Below, in pieces: positions 6,882-16,275 of a DNA stretch of 56,579 bases. Origin of the DNA: Candidatus Physcocola equi (GTDB lineage: Bacteria > Bacteroidota > Bacteroidia > Bacteroidales > Paludibacteraceae); NCBI GenBank assembly GCA_018064855.1, contig JAGHUM010000071.1:1-56579 (forward strand), in the 5' to 3' direction. Each line of letters starts with the position of its first letter. Position 1 is the first letter of the stretch. The notes under the pieces are model-generated. The model saw nothing but the letters and a program-made list of their open reading frames with translations, made no database searches and had not been told where the DNA came from. The translations under genes were made by a program, and so were the position numbers.

Positions 6882-8417
6882 ATGTCTGACAATAACGATA
6901 ATAATAAAAGAATAGCCCAAAATACGATACTACTCTATGTACGAATGATAATCTTAATGATCGTCAATCTTTATACTTCACGAGTAGTGTTAAGCGCCCT
7001 AGGTATAGAAGATTATGGCCTTTACGAAGCTATTGCAGGATTTATATCCATGTTTAGCCTGCTCTCAGGCTCACTTTCCAGTGCAATCAGTAGGTATATT
7101 ACATTTGTGTTGGGAGAAAATAATATAGATAAACTTAAAAGAGTTTTCAGCACCTCGATTATCATCATCTTATCTATTGCTACATTTTCCGTGATTTTGA
7201 GTGAGGTGTTTGGCGTTTGGTTTCTTAACGCAAAGATGACAATACCTATAGGTAGAGAAGATGCTGCAAATTGGGTTTTTCAGTTTTCTCTTTTATCATT
7301 TGTCATAGGTTTATGGAGCACCCCATATGACGCCTTGATCATTGCACATGAAAGGATGAATGCATTCGCTTATATTGGAATTTTCGAAGGTTTAATAAAA
7401 CTTCTTGTTGCTATTTTGATTTCTTTTTCTTCCATTGATAGACTCATTTTCTACGCTGCTCTTATGTGCGTATCATCGGCTATTATACGAATTATCTATA
7501 GCATTTATTGCAGCAGGAACTTTCAAGAATGTAAAATCACATGGATTTTTGACAAGAAACTATTTCAAGAAATGTTTACATTTGCAGGTTGGAATTTCAT
7601 AGGTTTTTCTTCCGGTTTACTGCGCAATCAAGGTATTAATATATTATTCAATATTTATTATGGTCCAGTTATAAATGCGGCTAGAGGATTATCGGGACAG
7701 GTTAATACAGCTTTGACTAAATTCTCCCAAAATTTTGTTTCTGCAATCAAACCACAAATAACAAAGTCATACGCAGAAAATAAGATTGATGTTTCTAACA
7801 ACTTAACTATGAGAAGTAGCCGTTTAACTTTTTTCCTATTCTTGTTAATGGGATTACCTTTTATTTTTGAGTCAGATTATATTTTGTCTATTTGGTTAAA
7901 AGAAGTCCCACCACACACTTCGTGTTTTGTGAAAATTATAATTATAAATTCTCTGATTGATTCCATATCGCAACCTTTGATACAACTTATGTTGGCGACA
8001 GGCAATATTAAGAAATATCAAATTTTGGTAGGAGCAACAATTTTGATGAGTTTCCCATTCGCCTGGATAATATTATGTTTGACAAATATCCCTGAGCTGG
8101 CCCAATCGACGCTGATTATTTTCTCAATATTGGCAATGATTATACGCATAGAAATGCTAAATAACATGACAGGATTCAATAAAAAAACATTTTATACAGA
8201 TGTAATATGTAAGTCGCTATTTGTGATACTTGGATGTTGTATTTATCCCATGATAATCACAATTATCTTTCAACAATCTTTTGGAAGACTCTTATTGACT
8301 GCCTTCGGTTGTATTGTGATTTCAAGCATAGTAATTCTTGTTATTGGATTAAAGACTGACGAGAAAGAATATATATTGTTAAAAATTAGGGATTTTAAAG
8401 GTGACAAGATATCTTAA
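6882..8417 (+). CDS. Wzx-type polysaccharide flippase
   Basis: 511 residues with about 12-14 hydrophobic helices. It opens with a short polar stretch and IAQNTILLYVRMIILMIVNLY, then the YTSRVVLSALGIEDYGLYE motif typical of oligosaccharide flippases of the MATE/MVF superfamily. It would move lipid-linked repeat units across the inner membrane. It is the first intact gene of the polysaccharide locus. Strongly AT-rich. The precise sugar substrate cannot be read from the sequence. Confidence 0.88.
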   Translation: MSDNNDNNKRIAQNTILLYVRMIILMIVNLYTSRVVLSALGIEDYGLYEAIAGFISMFSLLSGSLSSAISRYITFVLGENNIDKLKRVFSTSIIIILSIATFSVILSEVFGVWFLNAKMTIPIGREDAANWVFQFSLLSFVIGLWSTPYDALIIAHERMNAFAYIGIFEGLIKLLVAILISFSSIDRLIFYAALMCVSSAIIRIIYSIYCSRNFQECKITWIFDKKLFQEMFTFAGWNFIGFSSGLLRNQGINILFNIYYGPVINAARGLSGQVNTALTKFSQNFVSAIKPQITKSYAENKIDVSNNLTMRSSRLTFFLFLLMGLPFIFESDYILSIWLKEVPPHTSCFVKIIIINSLIDSISQPLIQLMLATGNIKKYQILVGATILMSFPFAWIILCLTNIPELAQSTLIIFSILAMIIRIEMLNNMTGFNKKTFYTDVICKSLFVILGCCIYPMIITIIFQQSFGRLLLTAFGCIVISSIVILVIGLKTDEKEYILLKIRDFKGDKIS

Positions 8418-8519
8418 TTTTGGATAATCTTTAAACACCTTTTATACCCTGGAACATAATTTAAAAAAATGTGATTTGAGTTTATATATGATCAAGACTC
8501 AATTAAGGCATATAGAACA

Positions 8520-9662
8520 GTGATATCAATAGAGGAAAAAAAACAATGTAGTGGATGTACTGCATGCGCAAATATTTGCAGTCAAAATGCTATTTCCATG
8601 GTTCCCGATGATATGGGATTTCTATATCCCCTAGTAATCAAGTCATTATGTGTAAATTGTGGTTTGTGTGAAAAGGTTTGCCAATTTCATCCGGGATACT
8701 TAAGATATGATAATTTTGATACACCTATCGTTTTTTCCGGTCGTTTAAAAAAAACAGATGAACTGGCTAGAAGTCAAAGCGGAGGTGCTTTTTTTGCTAT
8801 TGCTGACCATTTAATAAAAAACGGAGGAGTAGTTTATGGTGCTGCATTCAAAGAAACATGGTGTGTTACCCATCAAAGGGCTGCAGACAAGAAACAGTTA
8901 GAAACTCTTCGCATGACTAAGTATGTACAAAGTGATGTACGTGGAGTGTACTCTTTAGTAAAGGATGATCTCAAAAAAGGTTTGATTGTTCTTTTCTCAG
9001 GAACTGCATGTCAAGTGGCTGGTCTAAAAAGTTATATTCCTGTGAAATATCATGACAACCTATTCTGCATAGATATAATATGTCATGGTGTACCTTCACC
9101 AAAAATATGGCAGGATTACATTGAATATATTGAAGATAGATATAAATCCCGAATTATAAAAGCATGTTTCAGAGACAAACGTTTTGGCTGGCATGGAGCA
9201 CGTGAATCATATCTTCTGGAAGATGGTCGTGAGGTTTATATGAGAACAAATAATTATTTATATTTTAACGGTTATACATTAAGAGACAGTTGTTCATCAT
9301 GTGTTTTCACCAATACAATGCGAGTAGGTGATATTACAGTTGGAGATCTCTGGGGATTGCCGAAGGATTCATTATACGAAAAAGATGCAAAAGGGGTTTC
9401 TTTAATTCTTGTTAACTCTGAAAAAGGCAATAAACTTTACGAAAAAATCAAACATACTTTATATGTAAAAAAAGTTAATGTAAACCATTTCCTTCAGCCT
9501 CAACTACAATATCCTAGCGAAATCAATCCCAAGAGAGATTTTTTTCTTGCAGATTATCGTAACAAAGGATTTGAATACGTGGCACACAAATATGGCAATT
9601 TGGGATGGCGATATCGTCTAAAAAAACTAATCTATAGTATTATAAATATAATAAGGTTATGA
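8520..9662 (+). CDS. FrhB-like iron-sulfur protein (F420 hydrogenase beta-subunit family)
   Basis: Two 4Fe-4S motifs are visible: C10xxC13xxC16xxxC20 and C44xxC47xxC50xxxC54. An FrhB/FdhB-type domain follows (SQSGGAFFAIADHLI, GTACQVAGL, DIICHGVPSPKIW). Such proteins are common in polysaccharide loci beside pyruvyl-transferase genes and are thought to carry out a redox step, but the substrate is unsettled. The start is GTG at 8520; an ATG upstream meets an in-frame stop. It overlaps the next gene by ATGA. Confidence 0.85.
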   Translation: MISIEEKKQCSGCTACANICSQNAISMVPDDMGFLYPLVIKSLCVNCGLCEKVCQFHPGYLRYDNFDTPIVFSGRLKKTDELARSQSGGAFFAIADHLIKNGGVVYGAAFKETWCVTHQRAADKKQLETLRMTKYVQSDVRGVYSLVKDDLKKGLIVLFSGTACQVAGLKSYIPVKYHDNLFCIDIICHGVPSPKIWQDYIEYIEDRYKSRIIKACFRDKRFGWHGARESYLLEDGREVYMRTNNYLYFNGYTLRDSCSSCVFTNTMRVGDITVGDLWGLPKDSLYEKDAKGVSLILVNSEKGNKLYEKIKHTLYVKKVNVNHFLQPQLQYPSEINPKRDFFLADYRNKGFEYVAHKYGNLGWRYRLKKLIYSIINIIRL

Positions 9663-10726
9663 AAATCGCGCTACTTACAATATGGCACGAAAAAAATTAT
9701 GGTGCAGAGTTGCAGGCATACGCAACTGTGAAAGTTCTCCAGAATCTTGGGCATAAGGTCGAGATGATTGACATTCGTCTTTCTGACATGGTTGAGAATT
9801 CTATTAAACATAAAGTTGCAACTTTAATTTCCATGCTTGGACAAGGAGAAAGGGCTTTCAATAGTTTCTGGAAATGCCATATCCCTACGACCCGAAGATA
9901 TAATAATACTAATGAACTTCAAAACAATCCACCAAAAGCTGATGTTTACATTGTTGGTTCAGATCAAGTTTGGAACCCTGATATAACTAAAGATTTTGCA
10001 AAACTGTTTTTCCTTAATTTCGGAGACAAACGGATTTATCGTATTTCTTACGCTTCCAGTTTTGGTAAGGATTCTTGGAATCATCCAGAATTGAAACCTT
10101 TCGTACGTAAGCAATTTAGTCAGTTTTATAGAATCTCTTGTAGAGAAGAGAGTGGTGTTAATTTGCTTAAAAAAGAGTTCGAGGTGACAGCACAAAGTGT
10201 AGCCGATCCGACTTTGCTGCTTGACAATTATTCAGAACTAACAGGTCCACTCATTGACACTCAAACATTAGTTTATTACCCTTTAAGTCGCGATGAAGAG
10301 TTAGAGACCTATTCCTTGCAATTAGCACAAAGGTTAGCTCTAACACCTGTAAACAACAACAAAAAAGAACTGTTATTAGGACGATTGCCATGGAAACGCA
10401 CTAGTATTGAAGAGTGGGTGAGAAATATTGCGCAAGCTCAATTTGTCATAACACGGTCTTTTCATGGGTTAGTATTCTGTCTTTTGTACAAACGTCAATT
10501 CGCTATACTTGCAAGCAGGAATGGACGAGGAGATAGGCTAATAAACCTTCTCAAGGCGATTGGATTGGAAGAAAGATATTATGCAAATACAGAAGCAATC
10601 GAAAAAGATTGTCCCTGGGAACACAACATAGATTATACAGTTGTAGATCAAATAATAATCAAAAAAAGGAACTCATCTTTGTTCTTTTTAAAAACGGCAT
10701 TAGATAGCCTTAAAGATAGAATATGA
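9659..10726 (+). CDS. Polysaccharide pyruvyl transferase family protein
   Basis: 355 residues of the WcaK/CsaB family, which adds ketal-linked pyruvate to sugars using PEP. Motifs are NYGAELQAYAT near the start, VGSDQVWNPDIT around residue 100, RISYASSFG, VADPTLLLD and TRSFHGLVFCLL near residue 265. It overlaps both neighbours by 4 bases (ATGA), so it is translationally coupled to the FrhB-like protein and to the next glycosyltransferase. Some family members beside FrhB proteins may not use pyruvate. Confidence 0.85.
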   Translation: MKIALLTIWHEKNYGAELQAYATVKVLQNLGHKVEMIDIRLSDMVENSIKHKVATLISMLGQGERAFNSFWKCHIPTTRRYNNTNELQNNPPKADVYIVGSDQVWNPDITKDFAKLFFLNFGDKRIYRISYASSFGKDSWNHPELKPFVRKQFSQFYRISCREESGVNLLKKEFEVTAQSVADPTLLLDNYSELTGPLIDTQTLVYYPLSRDEELETYSLQLAQRLALTPVNNNKKELLLGRLPWKRTSIEEWVRNIAQAQFVITRSFHGLVFCLLYKRQFAILASRNGRGDRLINLLKAIGLEERYYANTEAIEKDCPWEHNIDYTVVDQIIIKKRNSSLFFLKTALDSLKDRI

Positions 10727-11814
10727 AAAGAGTATTAATGGTTTCTTGTGGAGGCTTGGGCAACGGAGGTGTTCAAGCCATTATGATGGGCATCGTTAGA
10801 AACTTATCAAATAAATATCATTTCGATATGTTAGTGTTTACAAATGAAGTCCGTCACTATGATAATGAGTTTTTATCTTATGGGGGGAAAATCTTTCGCA
10901 TTCCTCTATACAGTGGTTGCAACTGGTTAATGCAAAAATTTGGCACTCTTCAGAAAGACAATTATACTTACCGTAAACTAAAAAAAATATTAAAACAAGA
11001 GACTCCTTACGACATAATTCATTGCAATCGTGAAATGGATAGTGCTCCCATTTTAAAAGCAGCTTATGATGTGGGTATTCCTATTAGGATCTGTCATACT
11101 CACATAATCAACCAAGAAGGAAGCATTTTAAGAAAAATATTAAATAAGTGGAATAGGAAAAGGATTTTACGATATGCAAATCGACAAATAGGTTGTTCAG
11201 AAGAGGCTTGCCTTGCATTATATGGTTCTAATACGCATTATAGTATTATCAATAATTTCTATGATGATAATAAATATAAAACGAGTGAAATGTCTAGACA
11301 TGCAGAATCCAAGGAACTAATAATTTCGCAATTGGGTGCCATATCAAATATCAAAAATCAAATATTTAGTGTCAAGGTATTATCTGAGATTTTGAAAAAA
11401 GGTTTCAAAGCAAAATTGAATATTATTGGTTTTGTTCTTGAAGAATCATATGAAAGCAAGTTAGCTGAATACATCGAAAAAAATGGTCTATCAGAATTTG
11501 TGAAATGGCATCCAGGTGATTGCGATATACCATCTGTATTGGCTTCTTCATCTTTTTTCATTATGCCCTCCTTGCATGAAGGTTTTGGCATAGCTCTTAT
11601 CGAAGCACAAGCAGTAGGCCTAAGGTGTTTTGCATCCACTGGAGTGCCAAGTGCCACTAATTGTGGTGGTGTTATTTATCTTGATCTTAATAAAGGTCCC
11701 TTGTATTGGGCTAATTGTATAGTACAGTCTATTGAAGCAAACCCCTGTAATATTGATACCAGGGTATATAAGCTTTCTAATGTAATGCAAGAATATTCAC
11801 TCTTATATAGTTAA
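10723..11814 (+). CDS. GT4-family glycosyltransferase
   Basis: 363 residues with a GT-B fold. The N-terminal domain starts RVLMVSCGGLGNGGVQAIMM and has the usual ICHTHI strand near residue 125. The C-terminal nucleotide-sugar site is LPSLHEGFGIALIEAQAVGL, with the EX7E pair. It would transfer an activated sugar to the growing lipid-linked repeat unit at the cytoplasmic face. It overlaps the pyruvyl-transferase gene by 4 bases. Donor and linkage are unknown. Confidence 0.87.
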   Translation: MKRVLMVSCGGLGNGGVQAIMMGIVRNLSNKYHFDMLVFTNEVRHYDNEFLSYGGKIFRIPLYSGCNWLMQKFGTLQKDNYTYRKLKKILKQETPYDIIHCNREMDSAPILKAAYDVGIPIRICHTHIINQEGSILRKILNKWNRKRILRYANRQIGCSEEACLALYGSNTHYSIINNFYDDNKYKTSEMSRHAESKELIISQLGAISNIKNQIFSVKVLSEILKKGFKAKLNIIGFVLEESYESKLAEYIEKNGLSEFVKWHPGDCDIPSVLASSSFFIMPSLHEGFGIALIEAQAVGLRCFASTGVPSATNCGGVIYLDLNKGPLYWANCIVQSIEANPCNIDTRVYKLSNVMQEYSLLYS

Positions 11815-11816
11815 GC

Positions 11817-12938
11817 ATGAAAATACTTATTTCTGGCGATTTTTGCGACCGATATAGAGTATCCGAGCATATCGCAACCTATCGGTTTGGAGAATTATTT
11901 GAAAATGCAAGACCTTTAATCGAAGACGCCGATTTCAGTGTTGTAAATTTTGAGTTTCCTATTGTAACGAAGGATGAGAATCCTATTCCCAAATGTGGCC
12001 CAAATCTGAAAGGGCAGAAAGCCTCTATTGATGCTATCAAATATGCAGGTTTCAATGTTTGCACTCTGGCAAACAATCATATACTCGATCAAGGAGAAAA
12101 ATGTTGTGTCGAGACAAAAGAATTATTGGAATCAGCAGGCATAAAGACCGTTGGAGCAGGGAAAGACCTTGCAGATGCAAGCAAAATTTTGTATCTACAA
12201 AAAGGAACTGAAAGATTGGCAATTATAAATTGCTGCGAACATGAGTTCACCATTGCTACAGACAAATCTGCAGGTGCCAACCCTTTGAATCCAGTTCAAC
12301 AATTCTATAAAATTCAGGAGGCCAAAAAAAATGCTGACTATGTTTTGGTGATTGTTCACGGAGGACATGAACAATTCCAACTGCCTTCTCCAAGAATGAA
12401 AGAAACTTATAGATTTTTCATTGATGCTGGTGCAGATGCAGTTGTAAACCATCATCAACACTGCTATAGTGGCTTCGAGGAATATAAAAGTAAACCAATA
12501 TTCTATGGGTTGGGCAATTTGTTGTTTGATGATCCAAATGCAAGAAATTCAACTTGGAATGAAGGATACATGGTAAGATTGAATTTCACAATCAACAGTA
12601 TTGCATTTGACATTATCCCTTACCAGCAATGTAATGAAAATGTAGGAGTTCAAATACTGGAAGACAGGCATGATTTCGACCTAAATTTAACTCGCTTAAA
12701 CGCAATAATTGCAGATGATTCTTCACTCCAAAAAGAAGTGGCAGATTACTATGAATCTTGTGCAAAATATCAACTAAGCATCCTAGAGCCTTATAAAAAT
12801 AGGGTGTTTTCTAAATTGTTCAGAATAGGCCTACTACCAAAAGTAATTAAGGGAAAGAAAAAATTCGCCGTATTAAATCACATTCATTGTGAATCTCATA
12901 TTGACAAATTAATCTATGCTTTAAAAAATAACCAATGA
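11817..12938 (+). CDS. CapA-family protein with a metallophosphoesterase fold
   Basis: Shows the CapA/PGA_cap signatures in order: SGDFCDR at the start, VNFEFPI near residue 43, LANNHILDQG near residue 84, VIVHGGHEQF near residue 180, NHHQHCYSGFE near residue 205, then YGLGNLLFD. These supply the metal ligands of a calcineurin-like fold. CapA proteins serve poly-gamma-glutamate capsules, but homologues inside sugar loci have uncertain roles. No signal peptide is visible, so it is probably cytoplasmic. It overlaps the ATP-grasp gene by 4 bases. Confidence 0.85.
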   Translation: MKILISGDFCDRYRVSEHIATYRFGELFENARPLIEDADFSVVNFEFPIVTKDENPIPKCGPNLKGQKASIDAIKYAGFNVCTLANNHILDQGEKCCVETKELLESAGIKTVGAGKDLADASKILYLQKGTERLAIINCCEHEFTIATDKSAGANPLNPVQQFYKIQEAKKNADYVLVIVHGGHEQFQLPSPRMKETYRFFIDAGADAVVNHHQHCYSGFEEYKSKPIFYGLGNLLFDDPNARNSTWNEGYMVRLNFTINSIAFDIIPYQQCNENVGVQILEDRHDFDLNLTRLNAIIADDSSLQKEVADYYESCAKYQLSILEPYKNRVFSKLFRIGLLPKVIKGKKKFAVLNHIHCESHIDKLIYALKNNQ

Positions 12939-13855
12939 ACAAAATTACTAGAATCATACAACTTTTATTTTCAGAGCCATCAACTTTCTTGGATACATTG
13001 GTGGAAAGGCTGCTATGGTGGTTGCCAGATGATGTTTATTTGAAATTAAGATTTCGTCTGAAAATGGGAGAACGGCTAAACTTAAAGAATCCCAAAACTT
13101 TTAATGAAAAACTGCAATGGCTTAAGTTATATAACAGAAAACCGGAATACACAACACTGGTAGATAAATACGCAGTTAAGGAATATGTGGCAACACGCAT
13201 AGGAAATGAGTATATTATTCCAACCATTGGCGTATGGGACTCCGTTGAGGATATAGAATGGAATAAACTTCCAGATCAGTTTGTGTTAAAAACCACACAT
13301 GGCGGAGGAGGAACTGGAGTGGTTATTTGCAATGAAAAGAATGTTTTCGACAAGAAAAAAGCAATTGATTCCTTAAAAAATAGCATGAAAAGCGACATAT
13401 ATCGCAGTTACAGGGAGTGGCCATACAAGAATGTGCCAAGAAAAATCATTGCCGAACAGTATATGACCGATGCAGATGGGCAACTGAAAGACTATAAGTT
13501 TTTCTGCTTCAACGGAGAAGTTAAGTTCTTTAAAGTGGATTTCAACAGGTTTACTGGCCATCGTGCCAACTATTATTCTGCAGAAGGTGTATTACAAAAA
13601 TTTGGTGAAAAGTGTTATTTGCCAGACTTCAACACTGAAATCAAGATGCCAGAGAATATAGAAACGATGATTTCTTTAGCAGAACAATTAAGCAAAAACA
13701 TTCCGTTTTTGCGAGTGGACTTCTACAATGTCGATGGCAAGATTTTCTTTGGTGAAATGACGTTCTTCCCAGCAGCAGGAATGGGGAAGTTTGAACCTGA
13801 AGAATGGGATACAACAATAGGTGATTTATTAACATTACCAATTGAAGAAGCTTGA
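12935..13855 (+). CDS. TupA-like ATP-grasp protein
   Basis: 306 residues. NPKTFNEKLQWLKLYNR and YTTLVDKYAVKEYV in the first third, then VLKTTHGGGGTGVVI and IIAEQYM, match the TupA-like ATP-grasp family known from teichuronopeptide synthesis. ATP-grasp enzymes join a carboxylate to an amine, so this one could attach an amino acid to a uronic acid in the repeat unit. The overlap with the CapA-like gene suggests that the two act together. The activity is inferred. Confidence 0.82.
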   Translation: MNKITRIIQLLFSEPSTFLDTLVERLLWWLPDDVYLKLRFRLKMGERLNLKNPKTFNEKLQWLKLYNRKPEYTTLVDKYAVKEYVATRIGNEYIIPTIGVWDSVEDIEWNKLPDQFVLKTTHGGGGTGVVICNEKNVFDKKKAIDSLKNSMKSDIYRSYREWPYKNVPRKIIAEQYMTDADGQLKDYKFFCFNGEVKFFKVDFNRFTGHRANYYSAEGVLQKFGEKCYLPDFNTEIKMPENIETMISLAEQLSKNIPFLRVDFYNVDGKIFFGEMTFFPAAGMGKFEPEEWDTTIGDLLTLPIEEA

Positions 13856-13924
13856 CCTCAATGCGAATATGATTTGTATAAATTAGTGAATAATATTAAG
13901 ACCTCCTTTTCTAAACATTTTAAG

Positions 13925-14034
13925 AGAAAAATAACATGAACCTTCTGAGCAAGTATTTACCCACATTTTTTTTGAGGATTACGATCTTTTCCATGTAATT
14001 ATTTCATTTCTATTTTTGAGTTAAATCTAAGTTT
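13925..14034 (+). promoter_or_regulatory. AT-rich gap before the polymerase gene, with a possible -7 element
   Basis: TATTTTTG at 14011-14018 fits TAnnTTTG and lies 17 bases before the polymerase ATG, but no convincing -33 box is seen. A 20-codon frame (ATG near 13936, MNLLSKYLPTFF...) resembles the first residues of a membrane protein and may be a stub of a lost gene. Weak evidence for both. Confidence 0.25.
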
Positions 14035-15198
14035 ATGAAAACAATTGCAAATATCTCTAATTGGTATATAGCTTTGTTATGTTTAGAGGCTGTTCTTCAT
14101 TATTTTATAAACACCCCAATAAACAGCCTTGTATTTTGGACAGTTATTTTCAGTTCTATTTATTTTGCAATAAAAGTCAATCTTGAATTATTTGACACTG
14201 TTTTTTTTAAGTATCTGAATTATTTGATTTTATTGTTTGTCATATATGGAATTGTTTATTATCTATTTGGACCTGTTTATATCGAACCGGCATCAGGTTT
14301 TCCTTTGAACAAATTGAGTTATACAACAATGATATTAAAATCATTGTTGCCAGTATATACGTTTTATTATTTGTCATATAAGCAAATATTGACATCTGAT
14401 ATGGTTGCTAAATGGATTCCGATATTCATTGTTGTGGGCATAATAGTCTTTAGTGAGGAGATGCAAAGTGCAACTCTGAGACACCGAATGTCAAATGACG
14501 TAACTAATAACGCAGGTTATTATATAATGACTTTATTTCCTTTATTTCTTTTTTGGCAAAAATCGCCAATTATGAAATACACCGGAATGATGGTTATTAT
14601 TCTTTTAGTAATATCTTCAATGAAAAGAGGAGCAATCTTGACTATGACACTTATGCTCATATATTATTTCTATGAAACAATGAAGTCAAAAGACAATAAT
14701 AATAACCTATCTATTATTATCCCTCCTTTGATTCTGATTCTGGGTATATACTTTTATTTAACAGAATATATGATGGACAATTCATATTTTATGAGCAGAA
14801 TAAATGACACTATGGAAGGCAATTCCAGTTCAAGAGATGATTTATACAGCAAATTTTGGTTGCATATACTCAATACTGACTTTCTCAGTCAATTGTTTGG
14901 TGGTGGTGCCAATTATACGCTTCATGTGTCATATAATTACGCGCATAATGACTGGTTGGAAATTGGTGTTAACCAAGGACTTATTGGGGTACTATGTTTT
15001 GCTGCATATTGGAAAGGCCTATATAAAAAATTTGCAGATAATGTTCTTGATACCACTTTTAACGCCATGTTTGGTATGGTTATCATTTGCATTTTTGCAA
15101 AAACATTTTTCTCTATGTCTTATTCTAACACTACTTTTTTCTCAAACCTGTGTTTAGGTTATTGTCTTGCAAAAAATGACCTTAATACCAATATTTGA
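14035..15198 (+). CDS. Wzy-like O-antigen/capsule polymerase
   Basis: 387 residues with about ten membrane helices and one large polar loop (about 240-310: TEYMMDNSYFMSRIND..., NSSSRDDLYSKFW, YNYAHNDWLEIGVNQG). The NSSSRDDLYSKFW and HNDWLEIGVNQGLIG segments are typical of the O-antigen ligase/polymerase superfamily. It would link repeat units in the periplasm. It is very AT-rich, as expected for serotype-specific polymerases. A WaaL-type ligase cannot be excluded. Confidence 0.8.
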   Translation: MKTIANISNWYIALLCLEAVLHYFINTPINSLVFWTVIFSSIYFAIKVNLELFDTVFFKYLNYLILLFVIYGIVYYLFGPVYIEPASGFPLNKLSYTTMILKSLLPVYTFYYLSYKQILTSDMVAKWIPIFIVVGIIVFSEEMQSATLRHRMSNDVTNNAGYYIMTLFPLFLFWQKSPIMKYTGMMVIILLVISSMKRGAILTMTLMLIYYFYETMKSKDNNNNLSIIIPPLILILGIYFYLTEYMMDNSYFMSRINDTMEGNSSSRDDLYSKFWLHILNTDFLSQLFGGGANYTLHVSYNYAHNDWLEIGVNQGLIGVLCFAAYWKGLYKKFADNVLDTTFNAMFGMVIICIFAKTFFSMSYSNTTFFSNLCLGYCLAKNDLNTNI

Positions 15199-15202
15199 TT
15201 TT

Positions 15203-16273
15203 ATGAAGATTGCTTTTTTTATTGAACATATTTCAGGTGGTGGAGCAGAGCGAGTTTTGACAACCCTTGCGAATCTATTTTCAGATCATGGTCATAATTG
15301 TATAATGATTACAACAATAAAAAGAGATGACGAGTATTTTCTGAATGATCGAATAAAGAGATACGTTACAGAACCCAAAGGATACAATGGTAATAGACTT
15401 ATTGGTCCTTTTAGAAGATTATACCGGTTAAGGAAAATACTTAAAGACGAATCTCCAGATTATCTGGTTTCCTTCTTAAACAGAGCTTTATATCATGGTG
15501 TTTTAACAACACGAGGATTGCGTACAAAATCTGTAATATCAGTTAGAAATGACCCTAATTTCGACTACCCTAATCTTTGGAGTAGAATTCTGGCAAAATC
15601 TTTACTTCCCTTAAGTGAGGGCGCTGTATTTCAAACTCCTGATGCCCAAAAGTGGTTTCCAAAAAAACTACAGCGGAAATCTGCCATTATATATAATCCT
15701 ATAGGAACTACATTTTATAATGTCAATTATTTTCCTCAGGAAAAATCAGTTGTTGCTGTTGGACGTCTTAATTTTCAAAAAAATTTCAAATTTCTTATAA
15801 ACTCTTTCGTTAAGTTTCAAAAAACACATAAAGATTGGATTTTACATATTTATGGAGAAGGAGAACAAATGGACACGTTACAAAATTTAGTGAATAAACT
15901 TAATGCAAAAGATACTATTTCTTTAGGAGGGCGCATTTCAAATGTTCCAGAAGTCATATCAAAATCTGCAATATATGCAATGACTTCCGATTTTGAAGGA
16001 GCACCCAATGCATTAATGGAAGCAATGGCTGTTGGCATGCCTTGTATATCCAGCGACTGTCCGTGTGGAGGCCCTCGAATGCTCATTACTAATGGGGAAA
16101 ATGGTTTCTTGTATAATGTGGGAAATCAAGAAGAATTTATCACAAAACTGTCAATACTTGCAGAAAACGAAAGTTTAAGACGGGATATTGGGAAGGAAGC
16201 AAAAACAAAAGCCCAAGAATTTACAGCAGAAAAGGTATATGAAGCATGGTATAGTTTCATAAAAACATTATAA
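15203..16273 (+). CDS. GT4-family glycosyltransferase
   Basis: I chose ATG 15203 because MKIAFFIEHISGGGAERVL is the family's standard first strand and glycine loop; the longer TTG 15167 frame would overlap the polymerase gene. The C-terminal site contains TSDFEGAPNALMEAMAVGMP with the EX7E pair, then CPCGGPRMLI, typical of GalNAc/Glc alpha-transferases such as those resembling PglH/PglJ. 356 residues. It lies 4 bases after the polymerase gene. Confidence 0.87.
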   Translation: MKIAFFIEHISGGGAERVLTTLANLFSDHGHNCIMITTIKRDDEYFLNDRIKRYVTEPKGYNGNRLIGPFRRLYRLRKILKDESPDYLVSFLNRALYHGVLTTRGLRTKSVISVRNDPNFDYPNLWSRILAKSLLPLSEGAVFQTPDAQKWFPKKLQRKSAIIYNPIGTTFYNVNYFPQEKSVVAVGRLNFQKNFKFLINSFVKFQKTHKDWILHIYGEGEQMDTLQNLVNKLNAKDTISLGGRISNVPEVISKSAIYAMTSDFEGAPNALMEAMAVGMPCISSDCPCGGPRMLITNGENGFLYNVGNQEEFITKLSILAENESLRRDIGKEAKTKAQEFTAEKVYEAWYSFIKTL

Positions 16274-16275
16274 TA

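Noticed and set aside
15167-15202. TTG start of the second GT4 gene overlapping the polymerase gene
   Set aside because: The GT4 first strand begins at ATG 15203, so the extension is unnecessary.
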